From: Heliocybe sulcata
Lineage: Eukaryota; Basidiomycota; Agaricomycetes; Gloeophyllales; Gloeophyllaceae
DNA: 64,000 nt
Direction: 5' to 3'
Assembly: GCA_004369045.1 (NCBI GenBank)
Contig: ML213522.1
Span: forward strand, 251,775-315,774
The notes under the pieces: generated by a model
What the model was told of the DNA's origin: nothing
Seen by the model: the letters and a program-made list of their open reading frames with translations, nothing else
The model's database searches: none
Translations under genes and position numbers: made by a program
Part shown: one piece after another, positions 46,854 to 57,160 of the stretch
How the letters are laid out: the number at the start of each line of letters is the position of its first letter
Position numbering within the stretch: the stretch's first letter is position 1

Positions 46854-48308
46854 ATGGCTTCGGCAGGCAGTACGTATAGTTAGGCCGATTCAGCAAACCG
46901 CTAAGCTGACGGTAGATTCAGAATCTCGTCATGAACTCGACACGTTCTGCCGGATGAATGGGATCGTAGACGAGAGGTGCTGGCGTGACGTCCGGGAAGG
47001 TGGGGAAGACCATCTGCCGCGATGGATGGCCACCATCGACAGTGAGTACTTTTCGAGTCTGAGACGGTGCACGAGTAACCATTATGATTTCTAGTCGGTG
47101 GTCGACTGAGCGGCACGGGAAGAGGCTCGAGTAAAGCCGAAGCCAGAGATGCAGCGGCGAGAAACGCGCTCGAGAACTGCGCGTCCCCAGGTGCTGCATC
47201 TCAGCCTGCACCGGAGACTCCGGCAGCGAGCCAGCAGTCCGTCCGACGCCGCGGGCCACCAGCACTGGAAGAGGAGGATCCGTTTCGTGCGACTGCTTCC
47301 GGCGTTCAACCCTCTGCATACCGTTTCCTCGACGGTGCGGGCCGAGCATCTGGTGGGACACTGTCGACCTCTGCGAATAGGGCGACTCCCACTCTGCAAC
47401 ATGGGTTTCCCCTCAGCCCGCCGATGACGCCAAGTACTAGTGCCAGTCCGTCTTCCCTTACGCCGATGTTCTCGTCTCCCCCTCGCTCTGGATCTGCCAT
47501 ACCCTTGTTTCGACAGCCTTCTAGCGGGAACGGCAGCACTCCGGTCATAGGGTTTCGCTTGAAGCTATTCCTTGGTGACAATCCTCGCAACTCAAATCAC
47601 TTCAGAGAGACGGAAATCATTGAAGGATGGGACGACGAAATGATTTTGCGCCATTTGGGCTTGACATATGATGAGATGCGTGGCAAATGGCGTAGGAGAC
47701 TGTCTATCAAGCGATTATGGTGAGGTCCTCTGAATTTCCATGCAGAGTCAGGCACTGAGAGCATGGTCCTCACTTCCTTCATAGCGAAGTATCACTGGTG
47801 AAGGTAGCAGAGCCATCCCATGATAATGCTTATGGGCGGTTACTTATCAAGACCTTGCTAGCACGCACCGGGCTATTGGTGCGACAAAAGCTCGTACCAT
47901 CCCGAACAACCGGGGCCGTATAACATTCCAGCCTACATGGCTGCACCGGCCCTTGCACAAGGTAAACATGCTCTGAAGGGATATCTGTCAGAAATATCCG
48001 AGGCATCGGAGGCTCAACTAGGAATCACGCGAAAGGGGAAGTACGAGTTGGGGCTGAGATTCGTGGAGGGATGGCAGGCGGCGCCGATCTTAGTGGTAGG
48101 GTGTCTGGTGGTACTGGCGTCGACGGTGGTGTTCGCCATCTGTTATTGGAGGAACCACGGCGATTTGTCCACGTCCTTTACCATTGCAGGTGAGTGAAGT
48201 GGTACCATGAGAACGATTGTCCCTCATTGCTTCCCCGCAGCTTTCATTGCCGGTTTGTGTGCGACGCTCCTCGCGGTTGTTCAGATCGTGATATCAATAC
48301 GCAGTTGA
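46854..48308 (+). CDS. Double-stranded RNA-binding domain fused to a C-terminal membrane-anchored fungal domain
   Basis: Exon 1 is 16 nt (46854-46869) and exon 2 begins at 46916, giving MASAGNSESRHELDTFCRMN. The dsRBD follows (residues about 8-75): GGEDHLPRWMATIDIGGRLS, GTGRGSSKAEARDAAARNAL; the final GxGxSKxEAxxxAAxxAL helix is diagnostic. About 125 disordered Ser/Pro-rich residues lead to RLKLFLGDNPRNSNHFRETE, EGWDDEMILRHLGLTYDEMR and KWRRRLSIKRLCE. A 13-nt exon (47785-47797) joins in phase on both sides to HAPGYWCDKSSYHPEQPGPY, ALKGYLSEISEASEAQLGIT, LRFVEGWQAAPILVVGCLVV (first membrane helix) and FTIAGAFIAGLCATLLAVVQ (second helix). The end is ISIRS with the stop at 48306-48308. If the last junctions were wrong, the gene would stop at 47723 without the membrane part. 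From memory, the tail resembles a two-helix end of uncharacterised fungal proteins. Function unknown; membrane-tethered dsRNA binding is inference. Confidence 0.7.
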
Positions 48309-49228
48309 GGTAAAGGTGCCGTATTACCAGATATATTCGACTCTTGCTTGTTCGCTTAGGTGCCATGTTAGCGCTGTCCGATGGTGGCTAGTTCTCAGAG
48401 GTCAACTGGCAGGCCTGTCGAGGCGCGAGCCAATAGCCCATCCGGGAGCATGTGCTCGGGTCCGATAATAACAGTGAAGCCCCAGCTACTACTTCGGCGG
48501 TCCCCTCTGCATATGCATACGAGTGTCGTGGCAGCGCTAGCTCAGCGTAGTACTTTGCTGGCCGCACTGGCTTACCTCGTAACCGCGGCGCTGGTTGGGC
48601 CGGGTCCTACCGGGTCATAGAAATCTGTTTCACTTCTTGTCCAGTTCGCGCAAAGAGCACCCTTACCGCCCTTGTTTCATGCAGGAACGTTTTATATTCG
48701 TACTTAGAGATGTCTGCTTGTGCACGGAATATTTTGTGATCTGATTGGCGTCTGTTGTGCAAGGCGTATTTGAAAGTGCGAGTTGTGGCGTCTCGCAACC
48801 GAACTCGCAACCGCCAAATTTAGCGGGCAATCCGGCTCACTTCTTGTCCAGCAAACCTGTAACTGATCACTGTGATCCGAAACATCGGAAATTTTGACAT
48901 AACATGTGAAGATTGCATACATCAATTTAGAGGGCTGTGTAATAGCAGCAGGGAAAGGGAGGCATGGATATTTCGTTAACGTTAAAGTGACCGGCGGCAG
49001 GGGGCACTCCATAGTACTGCGGCAAGTTTCGCAGCACGGCCGAGACGTTCGCGTCGGCTCGGCGAGGGAGGCGTTACTAGTATCTGATTAGATCACGTAT
49101 CGTGCCGCCATCTTGCGTACTCAATTTTACGTAAACCCCCTTCAGCTGCGTCCTTTGCTTCCGCACAGCAGACTTGGGCGTACGTGTTTTCCCTTGCGTA
49201 CGACTACGCGCCGGACGTCCTTCCAGAG
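48309..49228. other. Intergenic, upstream of monooxygenase copy 2
   Basis: No gene recognised; short frames only (for example 48381-48620). Confidence 0.5.
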
Positions 49229-49235
49229 TATAAAA
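49229..49235 (+). promoter_or_regulatory. TATA box of FAD monooxygenase copy 2
   Basis: TATAAAA in a GAG context like that of copy 1, 46 nt before the start codon. Confidence 0.6.
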
Positions 49236-49274
49236 CGATGCGTCAGAATTCATTCACTTGCATAGTTATCGACC

Positions 49275-51490
49275 ATGCCATCCCAGTCTCTTCCCGTCCT
49301 AGTCGTATGAGTCTCACTTCAAGTGGTATCTACCGACGCTGACCGTCGTCTCTAGGTCGGAGCAGGTCCAACAGGCCTTGTTCATGCTCTCACTCTATGC
49401 CAGAGTGGTGTGCCTGTCCGTATCATCGACAAGGCTCCCAAACCGTTTGTTGGTTCTCGAGGAGCGGGCATCCAGGTTTATCCGTTTCAAACATGTCCAC
49501 CTGCCACTACTGACTGCGTCCAAATGATATAGCCACGTACCCTCGAGGTCTATAACTCACTTGGGGTTCTCCCGGATATCCTCACCGGCGCTGTTCCCAT
49601 GCCGATCAACCGGATCTATAAGCTACCAGGCGGCACCGAAGTCATGAAGGACTTTAGGATGTGTCCGCGATCATACCCGACACCTGGAATACCGTTTGTA
49701 AGTCCGACTCTTACATGGGGGCTCGGCTGTCACTTACCTTTCAATCCCAGTTCAATTCGTACATGTTGGGCCAGGATGTGGCTCAATCCATCCTGCGTTC
49801 TCATCTGGAGAAATATGGTTGCCATGTCGAACATGGCACTGAGCTGCGTACTCTGGATCAGCACGCAGACCGCGTTGAAGCACAGATAGTTAAGCACGAG
49901 GATGGAAACGAAAGTCCAGAGACTTTCTCTGCCTCGTATGTCGTAGGGGCTGACGGCGCGAGAGGTCATATTCTTCCTACAAGAGAGCCAAGGTATTGCA
50001 TCTGACGGATACCATGCAGGTGCCGTCAGGAAACTCTTAGGTCTCTCGTTTGAGGGACAGAGTACAGGAGTTGGCGTCATCATCGCGGACGTGAAGGTCC
50101 GAGGCCTGGAGCGAGAGGTAAGCGCATCGCTTTCCTTGGAGTTATGTTTAAGCAGCCGACCTTCTGCAGCACTGGCACATGTGGGGTAACATGTCCACCC
50201 AAGGGTAAGTCGGCATTACATTACGTCTTGCGCTAAACCTGACTCAAACATGCATTGTTAAACAGTTGCTCTGCCTTACCGCGGTACACTCATGACGACG
50301 AGACCTTCTGGATTATATGCTTCGGTAAAGAGATAGAGGAAAAGACGGCTTCTGATCCGGAGGCTGTGAAGGCGCTCGTGAAGAAATTGACAGACAGACC
50401 TGACATTGAGATCACGGATTTCCTGACTTTGAATTACGTCAAGTAATTCATTTTTCTCTCCTGCTGCTTTAGGTTTTCTGACAGCGACGATTATACAGCT
50501 TCAATGTCCGCATGGTTTCTGAATTTAGTCGAGGCAGGGTATTTGTAGCAGGAGGTGAGCACGTCTTTCTCGTGGCTTGTCGTACCGCTGACCGCATCAT
50601 AGACGCGGCACATGTCCATAGTGCAGCTGGCGGACAGGTAATGACTGTCGTTACGATGCGCCACGGAATCAGCTGACACGGTTTCAGGGCATGAACAGTA
50701 GTGTCATGGATGCCGTGAGGATCATGTCTTTGTGCCGAGGACTCCTTACTAACCTTGCGCCTTCCCTCGCTCGCAGTTCAACCTCGCCTGGAAAATCAGC
50801 CTTGCGTACAAAGGCTTAGCCTCCCCAAATCTCCTCCAGTCCTACACCGACGAACGCAAGCCAGTCATTCAGAAGATGCTAAAGGTCACGACCGAGACCT
50901 TAGAGAAGACGGTCCGGATGGACGACAGCGGCTGGGAGCGCGGGATGAACTTCTACCAGCTGGACGTGAACTACCGGGGCAGCCCGATCGTTGTCGACCA
51001 TCGGGAGGTGGACGCCTTGAAGCCTCCCCCGACGAATGTGTATACGATTAGCTTCGTCGGGACAGTCCAGGCCGGCGACAGGGCACCTGATGCGCCGAAT
51101 CTGCTCAGCCTGAAGCGGACGGACTCTGGTTCAGCTCTCACCAGCCTGTTCAGGATCTTCAAGCCCACGAAGCACACGGTGATGGTGCTCTCCGCTTCGG
51201 GGTCAGCTGCGGAGCCAGTCGTCGACCTCTTGCGCGACGCGAAATATCCCTCGGATGTTGTGCAGACAGCGTTTATCTTGCCGGGATGGGTTGCGGCGCG
51301 CGAGAGCGATGCTCTGCCGCGAACAGACTTTGTCCTGAAGGACACGGACGGTCACGTCTACGAAGGATACTCGGTGGACCCGCGGAAGGAGGAGGTAACA
51401 GTAATTATCGTTCGCCCGGATGGTATGGTCGGAGGGATTGGAAATGGAGCGGCGACTGTGAAGGAGTATTTCGAAAGGGTCTTTGCCTAA
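49275..51490 (+). CDS. FAD-dependent aromatic monooxygenase (phenol 2-monooxygenase-like), copy 2
   Basis: Close paralogue of the gene at 40921. Start MPSQSLPVLV at 49275, then VGAGPTGLVHALTLCQSGVP, PRTLEVYNSLGVLPDILTGA, MLGQDVAQSILRSHLEKYGC, SYVVGADGARG and the split GD motif VAGDAAHVHSAAGGQGMNSS, where copy 1 and most of the family have SPTGGQ. The C-terminal thioredoxin-like domain is complete and ends YFERVFA. Intron positions are the same as in copy 1. The frame is intact throughout. The change in the GGQ loop lies next to the flavin ribityl/pyrophosphate site and may alter activity or substrate choice. Confidence 0.9.
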
Positions 51491-51760
51491 GCGCAGAGGC
51501 TGCAGTACTTTATCTGATACCCATTTGGACCGAATAAAGTCATCCCCACTCTTACGGATATATTAATATAAATTATTCTGCAGTTCTTTGTACGTGTCAG
51601 TGTTATAGTACAAGTGAATGAGAGTGTACGGACAAAGACATGTCGCAGTGTGGTACCTTCCACTGCTCTGCACTTGGTTGGACACGTGCCCTTCCAGTCT
51701 CTGATGTCAAAACGCCGCTCGCTGTAGCACTGTTCGTGCTTACCGTGGTCCTAGGCCATC

Positions 51761-52258
51761 TTAGCTTGTGGGATCCTTGAAGCCTTTCAAGACAAGAAAA
51801 TCCATCACGTCAATCACAGCGGAGAAGCCGTTTGTGTTGCGTCCCAGCTGGATGGTGCTCATCATGCTGTAAAAGAATTTATCCGTGCCTGGCTGCCGAA
51901 ACGCGAACAGGACATGGCCTTCCCACACGGGCTTCTTGTCATTGCTCGCCTCGATATTAGCCGTGAGGGCGGTGACATCTATGGCAGAGGCCTCGACGTT
52001 CAGCTCGTTCTTGAAGGTGTTGACAATCTGGTTGACCATGTTGGAGACGTTGGCCTCCTCCAGAACGATCTTACTGATTCTTAGTGGAATTGGATAGAGG
52101 ACACTGCCTGGCGCGGTGTTAGTGGGGCACACAGGCGACAGCTCAGGGACCAGAGGGTTACCTTGGTACTCGTTGACAGCCTCGACGAAGCCTGGCCAGT
52201 CGAATGCAGTGGGGACATTCCCGTCGTTTAACTGCCAGTAGTGGCTGAAAAACTTCAT
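51761..52258 (-). CDS. Candidate cytolytic delta-endotoxin (Cyt / volvatoxin-like) family protein
   Basis: The minus-strand frame encodes about 165 residues, with segments such as YWQLNDGNVPTAFDWPGFVE and FKNELNVEASAIDVTALTAN and a C-terminal half alternating beta-strands (VLFAFRQPG, MMSTIQLGR). Overall character and length resemble the single-domain Cyt-type proteins known from bacteria and from the mushroom volvatoxin; I name the family with moderate doubt. The part seen is an uninterrupted frame and looks whole from its first ATG; the true 5' end is not settled. It lies just downstream of, and convergent with, monooxygenase copy 2. Confidence 0.5.
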   Translation of the reverse strand: MKFFSHYWQLNDGNVPTAFDWPGFVEAVNEYQGNPLVPELSPVCPTNTAPGSVLYPIPLRISKIVLEEANVSNMVNQIVNTFKNELNVEASAIDVTALTANIEASNDKKPVWEGHVLFAFRQPGTDKFFYSMMSTIQLGRNTNGFSAVIDVMDFLVLKGFKDPTS

Positions 52259-53149
52259 AACCTGTAGGCTAGCTATGATGAGAGCTGGCGGCAGCTTCGA
52301 GAAAAGATTGAAGGTGGTAGCTATTAATCGACTTGTGAGTCAATGATCATAACCGAGAGACGAGATTGTCGGCCATTATGAATGATATAGACTGGAGACT
52401 GTGAGGTGCCAGAGTGCGACGAGGACGAGAACATGGTCTTCTAGTCCTTTATGCTGAACCGGGATGATTTGTCCGGCGCGTACTTTCGTGTCATCATAAA
52501 CTGGCTTCGCTACCGTTCATTCAGAAAGAGCACATGCTACAAATGACCACGATGCAGCGCCGCCATCGGTCTTCGAAGAGGGTAACCCTGCCTGGCAGTT
52601 TACAGAGAAGAATGAAGTTCATATGAGCAGCTTACATCGGAAGTTTCTAAAAAATGGAGTACATACCGCGTGCACTAGCATAGTGTCGAATTAGGTTAAT
52701 GAGTGGATAACGATACGCACTCAAGCAATGTAGTCGCTGACACTGGCTGGGAATCCTCTGAAGTCTACGTGAAGTCTCATAACAACTGTGAATTTGCCGC
52801 GCACAGTACAGTGCACCATGTTGCACTCGTGAGCCAGGCTGTGCCAAATAATATCGCGGAGCCATGATATTGTATCTGTGACGCAACGTGTCAGCACGTG
52901 AGGTCACACAGCTCACGCGTCACTGACGAGCCGCACGATCGACGAATCGGCTGGTCTCAGACTTGCCGTCCATCGCGCTGCCGCCGACCGACACAACCTC
53001 CTCAGGCAAGGCTGTCTCGGGTCGGCTGCCGCGCACGGTGACGGATAAAAGGCGACCGTGTCCCGCCAGCTATCCCCAGTTTCTCGCATTCTACACACCG
53101 CGCCTTGCTTTATATTCCCGAGACTTCTACGCTCTTCGTATCTGTCATC
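52259..53149. other. Intergenic
   Basis: No gene recognised apart from possible 5' sequence of the neighbouring minus-strand gene. CACGTG-like words occur near 52895. Confidence 0.4.
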
Positions 53150-53749
53150 ATGCTGTCCTACGTCTTCGAGAGCTTCAGTAGCATCGGCGACATCTGTCAC
53201 GAAGGCGCCTTCCTTGCGTTGCCCAACACCGACTTGCCTGAGTGGGACGTCCTTGGACAGGATTTCCGCGATGACGGTGATGAGATCGACGACGACAACA
53301 ACGGCGACGACGACGAGGAAGAGCAGGGGAAGGTTCAGGAGGACGATAGCTGTGCGGGGCCGCGGATCACGTATGAGGAATTTGTTGTGGAGATGGAGAC
53401 CGCTCGGCGTGCGTTGGAGGCGAAGTTGGCGTCGGAAAGGTCGATGTGGGAGCATTTGGTGCGGGAGGATGACGACGTAGAGGAGAGTGAACTCGAGGAG
53501 GAGGAAGATCAGGATGAGGCGGAGGCTGGAATGGTGGACGAGGCGGGCGTGGACGTGGCGGATATGAGCATGCTCTCGTACTACTACCGCGATGAGTCTT
53601 CATTATCTATCAACTTCGATGCTGACGCTTCCCTTATCAAGGATTGCGACTTTGAGGGGGAGGTACAGGAGGCCCTGGCGTACGAAGCTGATCTGGAGGA
53701 TTTCGAGGAGGACGACGCATGGGGATTTGAGGGGCTGTCTATGGCGTAG
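53150..53749 (+). CDS. Uncharacterised, highly acidic protein
   Basis: Single-exon frame of about 199 residues starting MLSYVFESFSSIGDICHEGA. It has two Asp/Glu-rich blocks (DDNNGDDDEEEQG; EESELEEEEDQDEAEAG) around a charged helix (YEEFVVEMETARRALEAKLA), and ends FEEDDAWGFEGLSMA. A TTTATA element sits at about 53109-53114. The family is not recognised; the composition recalls acidic histone- or nucleic-acid-mimic proteins, but no such function is claimed. Confidence 0.6.
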   Translation: MLSYVFESFSSIGDICHEGAFLALPNTDLPEWDVLGQDFRDDGDEIDDDNNGDDDEEEQGKVQEDDSCAGPRITYEEFVVEMETARRALEAKLASERSMWEHLVREDDDVEESELEEEEDQDEAEAGMVDEAGVDVADMSMLSYYYRDESSLSINFDADASLIKDCDFEGEVQEALAYEADLEDFEEDDAWGFEGLSMA

Positions 53750-53913
53750 ATGAGGGGGGAAAGGGGAGGGGGTGAGGGGTGAGCTAGGGAGGGAGATGGG
53801 GGGGAGGTAAGTATGGTGCATCATTTATCTACCTATATCTAGCGGCGGCGGCGGACACATTCGAAGGACTCCTCATTGTTACAAAACTAATTAATACAGT
53901 TCTACCTCTACAT

Positions 53914-54502
53914 GCAGCCACTCACCTTTTACAGATATCTACGCACAACAGTCCATCCATATTTCAAGAACAATCGCTTCCGGTGCAGTCTTCGTGAGTG
54001 ATTCTTGTCCCCCCTTCCTCGGAGGAGCCTTGCGGGCGTCCGGCCAACGTCCGTATTGCTCTTCCATCTTTCATGCTTATGGTTTGAATCGATGCTGACT
54101 ACTCTTTTGCGAGGGACACCGATCAATTCCTCAAGATACGATCGATCACAGGTCTACATCCGAGTGCGGTGAGTAATGCTTAGCTTCCTCTTCTTGGGTG
54201 GAGTCTTGCGGCGTCCGGCCAACGTGTGCACTGCTTCCCCCGAGGTTTACGCTCGTTTGAACCGCTTCTGACCACCCTTCTTTCGAGGTACCCCTGTCGA
54301 GCTATGAAGACGTACATCCGAGTCTATACTCGCATACACGGTGAGTCACTCTTTGTTGTTAGATCTGGGAGACCGGCGCGGCGTCCGGCCAACGTTTGCT
54401 TTGCGCTCCCATATCTATATCTCGCTGTCGAATTGATGCTGACCACGCCTTTATCGAGGTACACCGAACGATTCATGAGCCCAGGGCCGCTCACGAAGAA
54501 AG
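53914..54502 (+). other. Possible small gene built from tandem exon-intron units
   Basis: ATG at 53914 opens MQPLTFYRYLRTTVHPYFKN and continues in phase over two introns (TPINSSRYDRSQVYIRV; AMKTYIRVYTRIH). Exons of 55, 53 and 44 nt (54114-54168, 54288-54340, 54459-54502) alternate with introns of 120, 119 and 118 nt. The frame then closes early in the fourth exon, although good splice signals continue to about 54800 (next exon from 54637 encodes GLSQARPLNWDTNQKIHVAV in another phase). The locus may be a small real gene, a noncoding spliced RNA or a decayed gene. Confidence 0.35.
53994..54458 (+). repeat. Three related introns (118-120 nt) in tandem, sharing an exact 16-mer
   Basis: Units at 53994-54113, 54169-54287 and 54341-54458 each begin GTGAGT, contain GGCGTCCGGCCAACGT (at 54035, 54210 and 54380) and end with a CTGAC branch-point-like motif followed by CGAG. 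The 16-mer spacing is 175 and 170 bp. Confidence 0.85.
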
Positions 54503-54902
54503 GTACGTTACTTCTTCACTTCTCCATATCGCCCTTTCTTTTGTTCGCGGTCTTGGCCAGCTCGCGAACCCTTTTGTTTCCTACCACCTTTCCTCTTGTC
54601 GAATTCGAACATCGTACTGACTCACCTACATACCAGGGCTCTCTCAGGCGCGTCCCCTCAACTGGGATACTAACCAGAAGATTCACGTCGCTGTCCGTTC
54701 ACTCGCGTTCCTATCGCGAAAGCGCGAGGCCTCGCCATTTCACCGGGTTCGTAATGTGGTCTTTTTTACACTGCTACACTCAGGATCTGACGTTCTTACT
54801 CATGCAGACCATTGCTGCGAGACGTTCTGAAGCAGCGTATGAAGCCCTTGAAGCCGGTTGGGGAGTTGGAGGACGATCCGTGACGCCTATCTGACACTAC
54901 AA

Positions 54903-55327
54903 TTGAAGGCTTCAATAGCTCTTGGACACTTGCTCTTCTCCTTGTATAAATGCTTTTTTGTAATGAAATGATATGCTTCTGAAAGGACTGTCTAATCTAA
55001 TCATTCGCTTGTAACTACGATGCCTGCATTCCCTAAGTCACGTGCGAAGTGATGTGACAGACGCGTTCGCGCGCGACTCTGGCTAAGCGCTAAGCCCTCT
55101 TCCCTCTGAAGTACCTACCGCTGGGATGGACGGGGACGCTGCTGACGACGACGGTGGTGGGGAGCAAGGTCCTGAATGCTCTGCTGCGAGCGACGTTGCA
55201 ATCTGAACTGACGTCGGGGAGAACCGTATCTGCACACGATTGGTTCCCTCTGGACGCGTCCTGGCTGGTGGCTGACCCAAGGTCCGTGCGCATTCGTATC
55301 CAGACTGCCCGCCGCTCCTGCTGGGGA
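54903..55327. other. Intergenic
   Basis: No gene recognised; the promoter of the coiled-coil gene lies at its right end. Confidence 0.45.
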
Positions 55328-55333
55328 TATAAA
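55328..55333 (+). promoter_or_regulatory. TATA box of the coiled-coil protein gene
   Basis: GGGATATAAACC lies about 160 nt upstream of the start codon; the intervening leader is C/T-rich, as in many highly expressed fungal genes. Confidence 0.5.
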
Positions 55334-55490
55334 CCCGCCGCCTGCGCCTCTCCTTCCCATCGACATCTCTTCCCTCTTCTCCAACCATCGAGCCAGTCTC
55401 TTGTCCTCGACTCTACCACTACTTCATACACTCGCTCTCATACATACCCTCTGTCGATCACTACCACTACTTTCCCTTACATCTACCATC

Positions 55491-56537
55491 ATGCCTTCTG
55501 TCAAGGAGACCCTCAGGTCCTTCCAGGCCAAAGCCGCCGACATCAACTTCCTCAAGCAGTCCTTTGTCGCTCGCGTCCTCAAGAAGGACCAACCTGCCCG
55601 TATTACCCGAGAACCATCCTCCGAGCTCATGGTGTCGCCCCCTTCCGCTGCCATCTCGCCTTCATCCTCCACCTCCTCCAGGCCGTCCACTCCGCCCTCG
55701 CCTACTCGCCGCCGAATCCCCCTCACCCCCGAGCACGTCAAGAAGCTGTTCAAGACTAAGAAGCCGGCGCCCGCTCTGCTCGAGTCCACTAGCGTCCCTA
55801 CTTTCAGGGTGAAGCAGGTGCAGGGTATGATCGAAGCTATGGCGAAGCAGTTGGTCGAGGCGAGGGCTATCATTGCGGAGAAGGACGGTGAGATCGAGAA
55901 GAGGGATGAGGAGCTCATGAATCAGAGGGTACACTTTGCCCAGGAGATGCGGGCCATCATCAAGGAGAAGGACGACGAGATCAAGACACACAGTGAGCAG
56001 CTTGCCCACGAGAAGATGCAGTACGACGAAGACATGCGGGCTGCTATTGACGAGAAGAACGCCCAGATCAAGAACCACAACGACCAGCTCACCGCCGACC
56101 GCCTTCAGCTCCAGAGATTGCAGAAGCTCATCGCCGAGAAGGACGCCGCGATCAAGGACTGCCACGACCGTCTCTCTATGCAGAAGAACCAGTACGAGGA
56201 GAAGATTCACGCCATCGCCGCAGAGAAGGACGCCGAGATCCAGAAGCTCAACGACCAGCTCGCCGACGACCACACCCAGATTGAGAAGTTGCAGACGGTC
56301 ATCGCCGAGAAGGACACCGAGATCAAGGACCTGGACGCCTTCGCCGACGAGCTCGACGCTGCCAACAACGACAAACAGACCACCATCGACCGCCACGAAC
56401 TGGACCTCGAGGACCAGAACACCATCATCGTCACCCAGGAGTCGCACATCCGGGACCAGGACGCCCACATCGCAACCCTCACGCGCGCCCTAGAGCTCAA
56501 CAAGATGCACTCGGAGGTGGAGCTATTCTATAACTAA
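55491..56537 (+). CDS. Uncharacterised long coiled-coil protein with internal repeats
   Basis: Start MPSVKETLRSFQAKAADINF at 55491, preferred over the upstream in-frame ATG at 55401 because the C/T-rich leader encodes nothing convincing. Residues about 45-80 are Ser/Pro-rich. From about residue 105 to the end the protein is a continuous coiled coil with six copies of an EK(D/N)xxI motif spaced 28-29 residues (AEKDGEI, KEKDDEI, DEKNAQI, AEKDAAI, AEKDAEI, AEKDTEI). It ends MHSEVELFYN. No introns or membrane segments are seen. The function is not recognised; a structural or septum/cytoskeleton role would be a guess. Confidence 0.75.
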   Translation: MPSVKETLRSFQAKAADINFLKQSFVARVLKKDQPARITREPSSELMVSPPSAAISPSSSTSSRPSTPPSPTRRRIPLTPEHVKKLFKTKKPAPALLESTSVPTFRVKQVQGMIEAMAKQLVEARAIIAEKDGEIEKRDEELMNQRVHFAQEMRAIIKEKDDEIKTHSEQLAHEKMQYDEDMRAAIDEKNAQIKNHNDQLTADRLQLQRLQKLIAEKDAAIKDCHDRLSMQKNQYEEKIHAIAAEKDAEIQKLNDQLADDHTQIEKLQTVIAEKDTEIKDLDAFADELDAANNDKQTTIDRHELDLEDQNTIIVTQESHIRDQDAHIATLTRALELNKMHSEVELFYN

Positions 56538-57160
56538 ACTATATGGTGAGTTCCGGTGGTTGCGTGTGATCCTTTGCGACGTCGCTGACGAGATCTTGTC
56601 AGACAGCATATGTGTCTTACGACTACACGACTTTATGACTGTACCATCACCTGCCCGACCACATCGCCACCAAGCTCTTCGAGGCTCCCATACCCATTGT
56701 AGCAACTAGCGTTTCTTTCAAGATTCATTATAGACGTATCATTGTGTGTACCAGATATTTTCTTCTCTATCTTACGGTCTAGAAGGGTCGCGTGGCTAAC
56801 CAGCGCCCGGTTACTCATCTCACGAGTATTATCATTTCCTAGTTCATTGTATCCCTAGTGTATTCATAATTAGTGTACAGAATCACAAGAGACGTTACGA
56901 GCATAGTCGTGATATGAGAAAATAGTCGCCTTTTGACTGTGCTCATCAAGCTTTGAGTAGCACTGTTCACATTCTGTATGACCGAGTCTGACTGTCCCCT
57001 TGTTTACGATACCGCGTATTCTCTTGGTTCAGAGCACATTGCGTGAGGCGAGTCCGTTAACGAGTCTCAGCGCGTAGCTCCCGAGTTCAAGCGAAAGCAT
57101 CGCTGTCGCTAAAATGTCTAAAATCTAAGCAGCACGACATTATGCATGAGGAGCCAGCCG
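56538..57160. other. Intergenic
   Basis: A/T-richer sequence between convergent genes; no coding signal. Confidence 0.6.

Noticed and set aside
47720-47723. Stop codon ending the dsRBD protein at SIKRLW
   Set aside because: The G before TGA is part of a GTGAGG donor, and splicing through a 13-nt exon keeps the frame and adds a coherent membrane domain. Kept as the fallback model.
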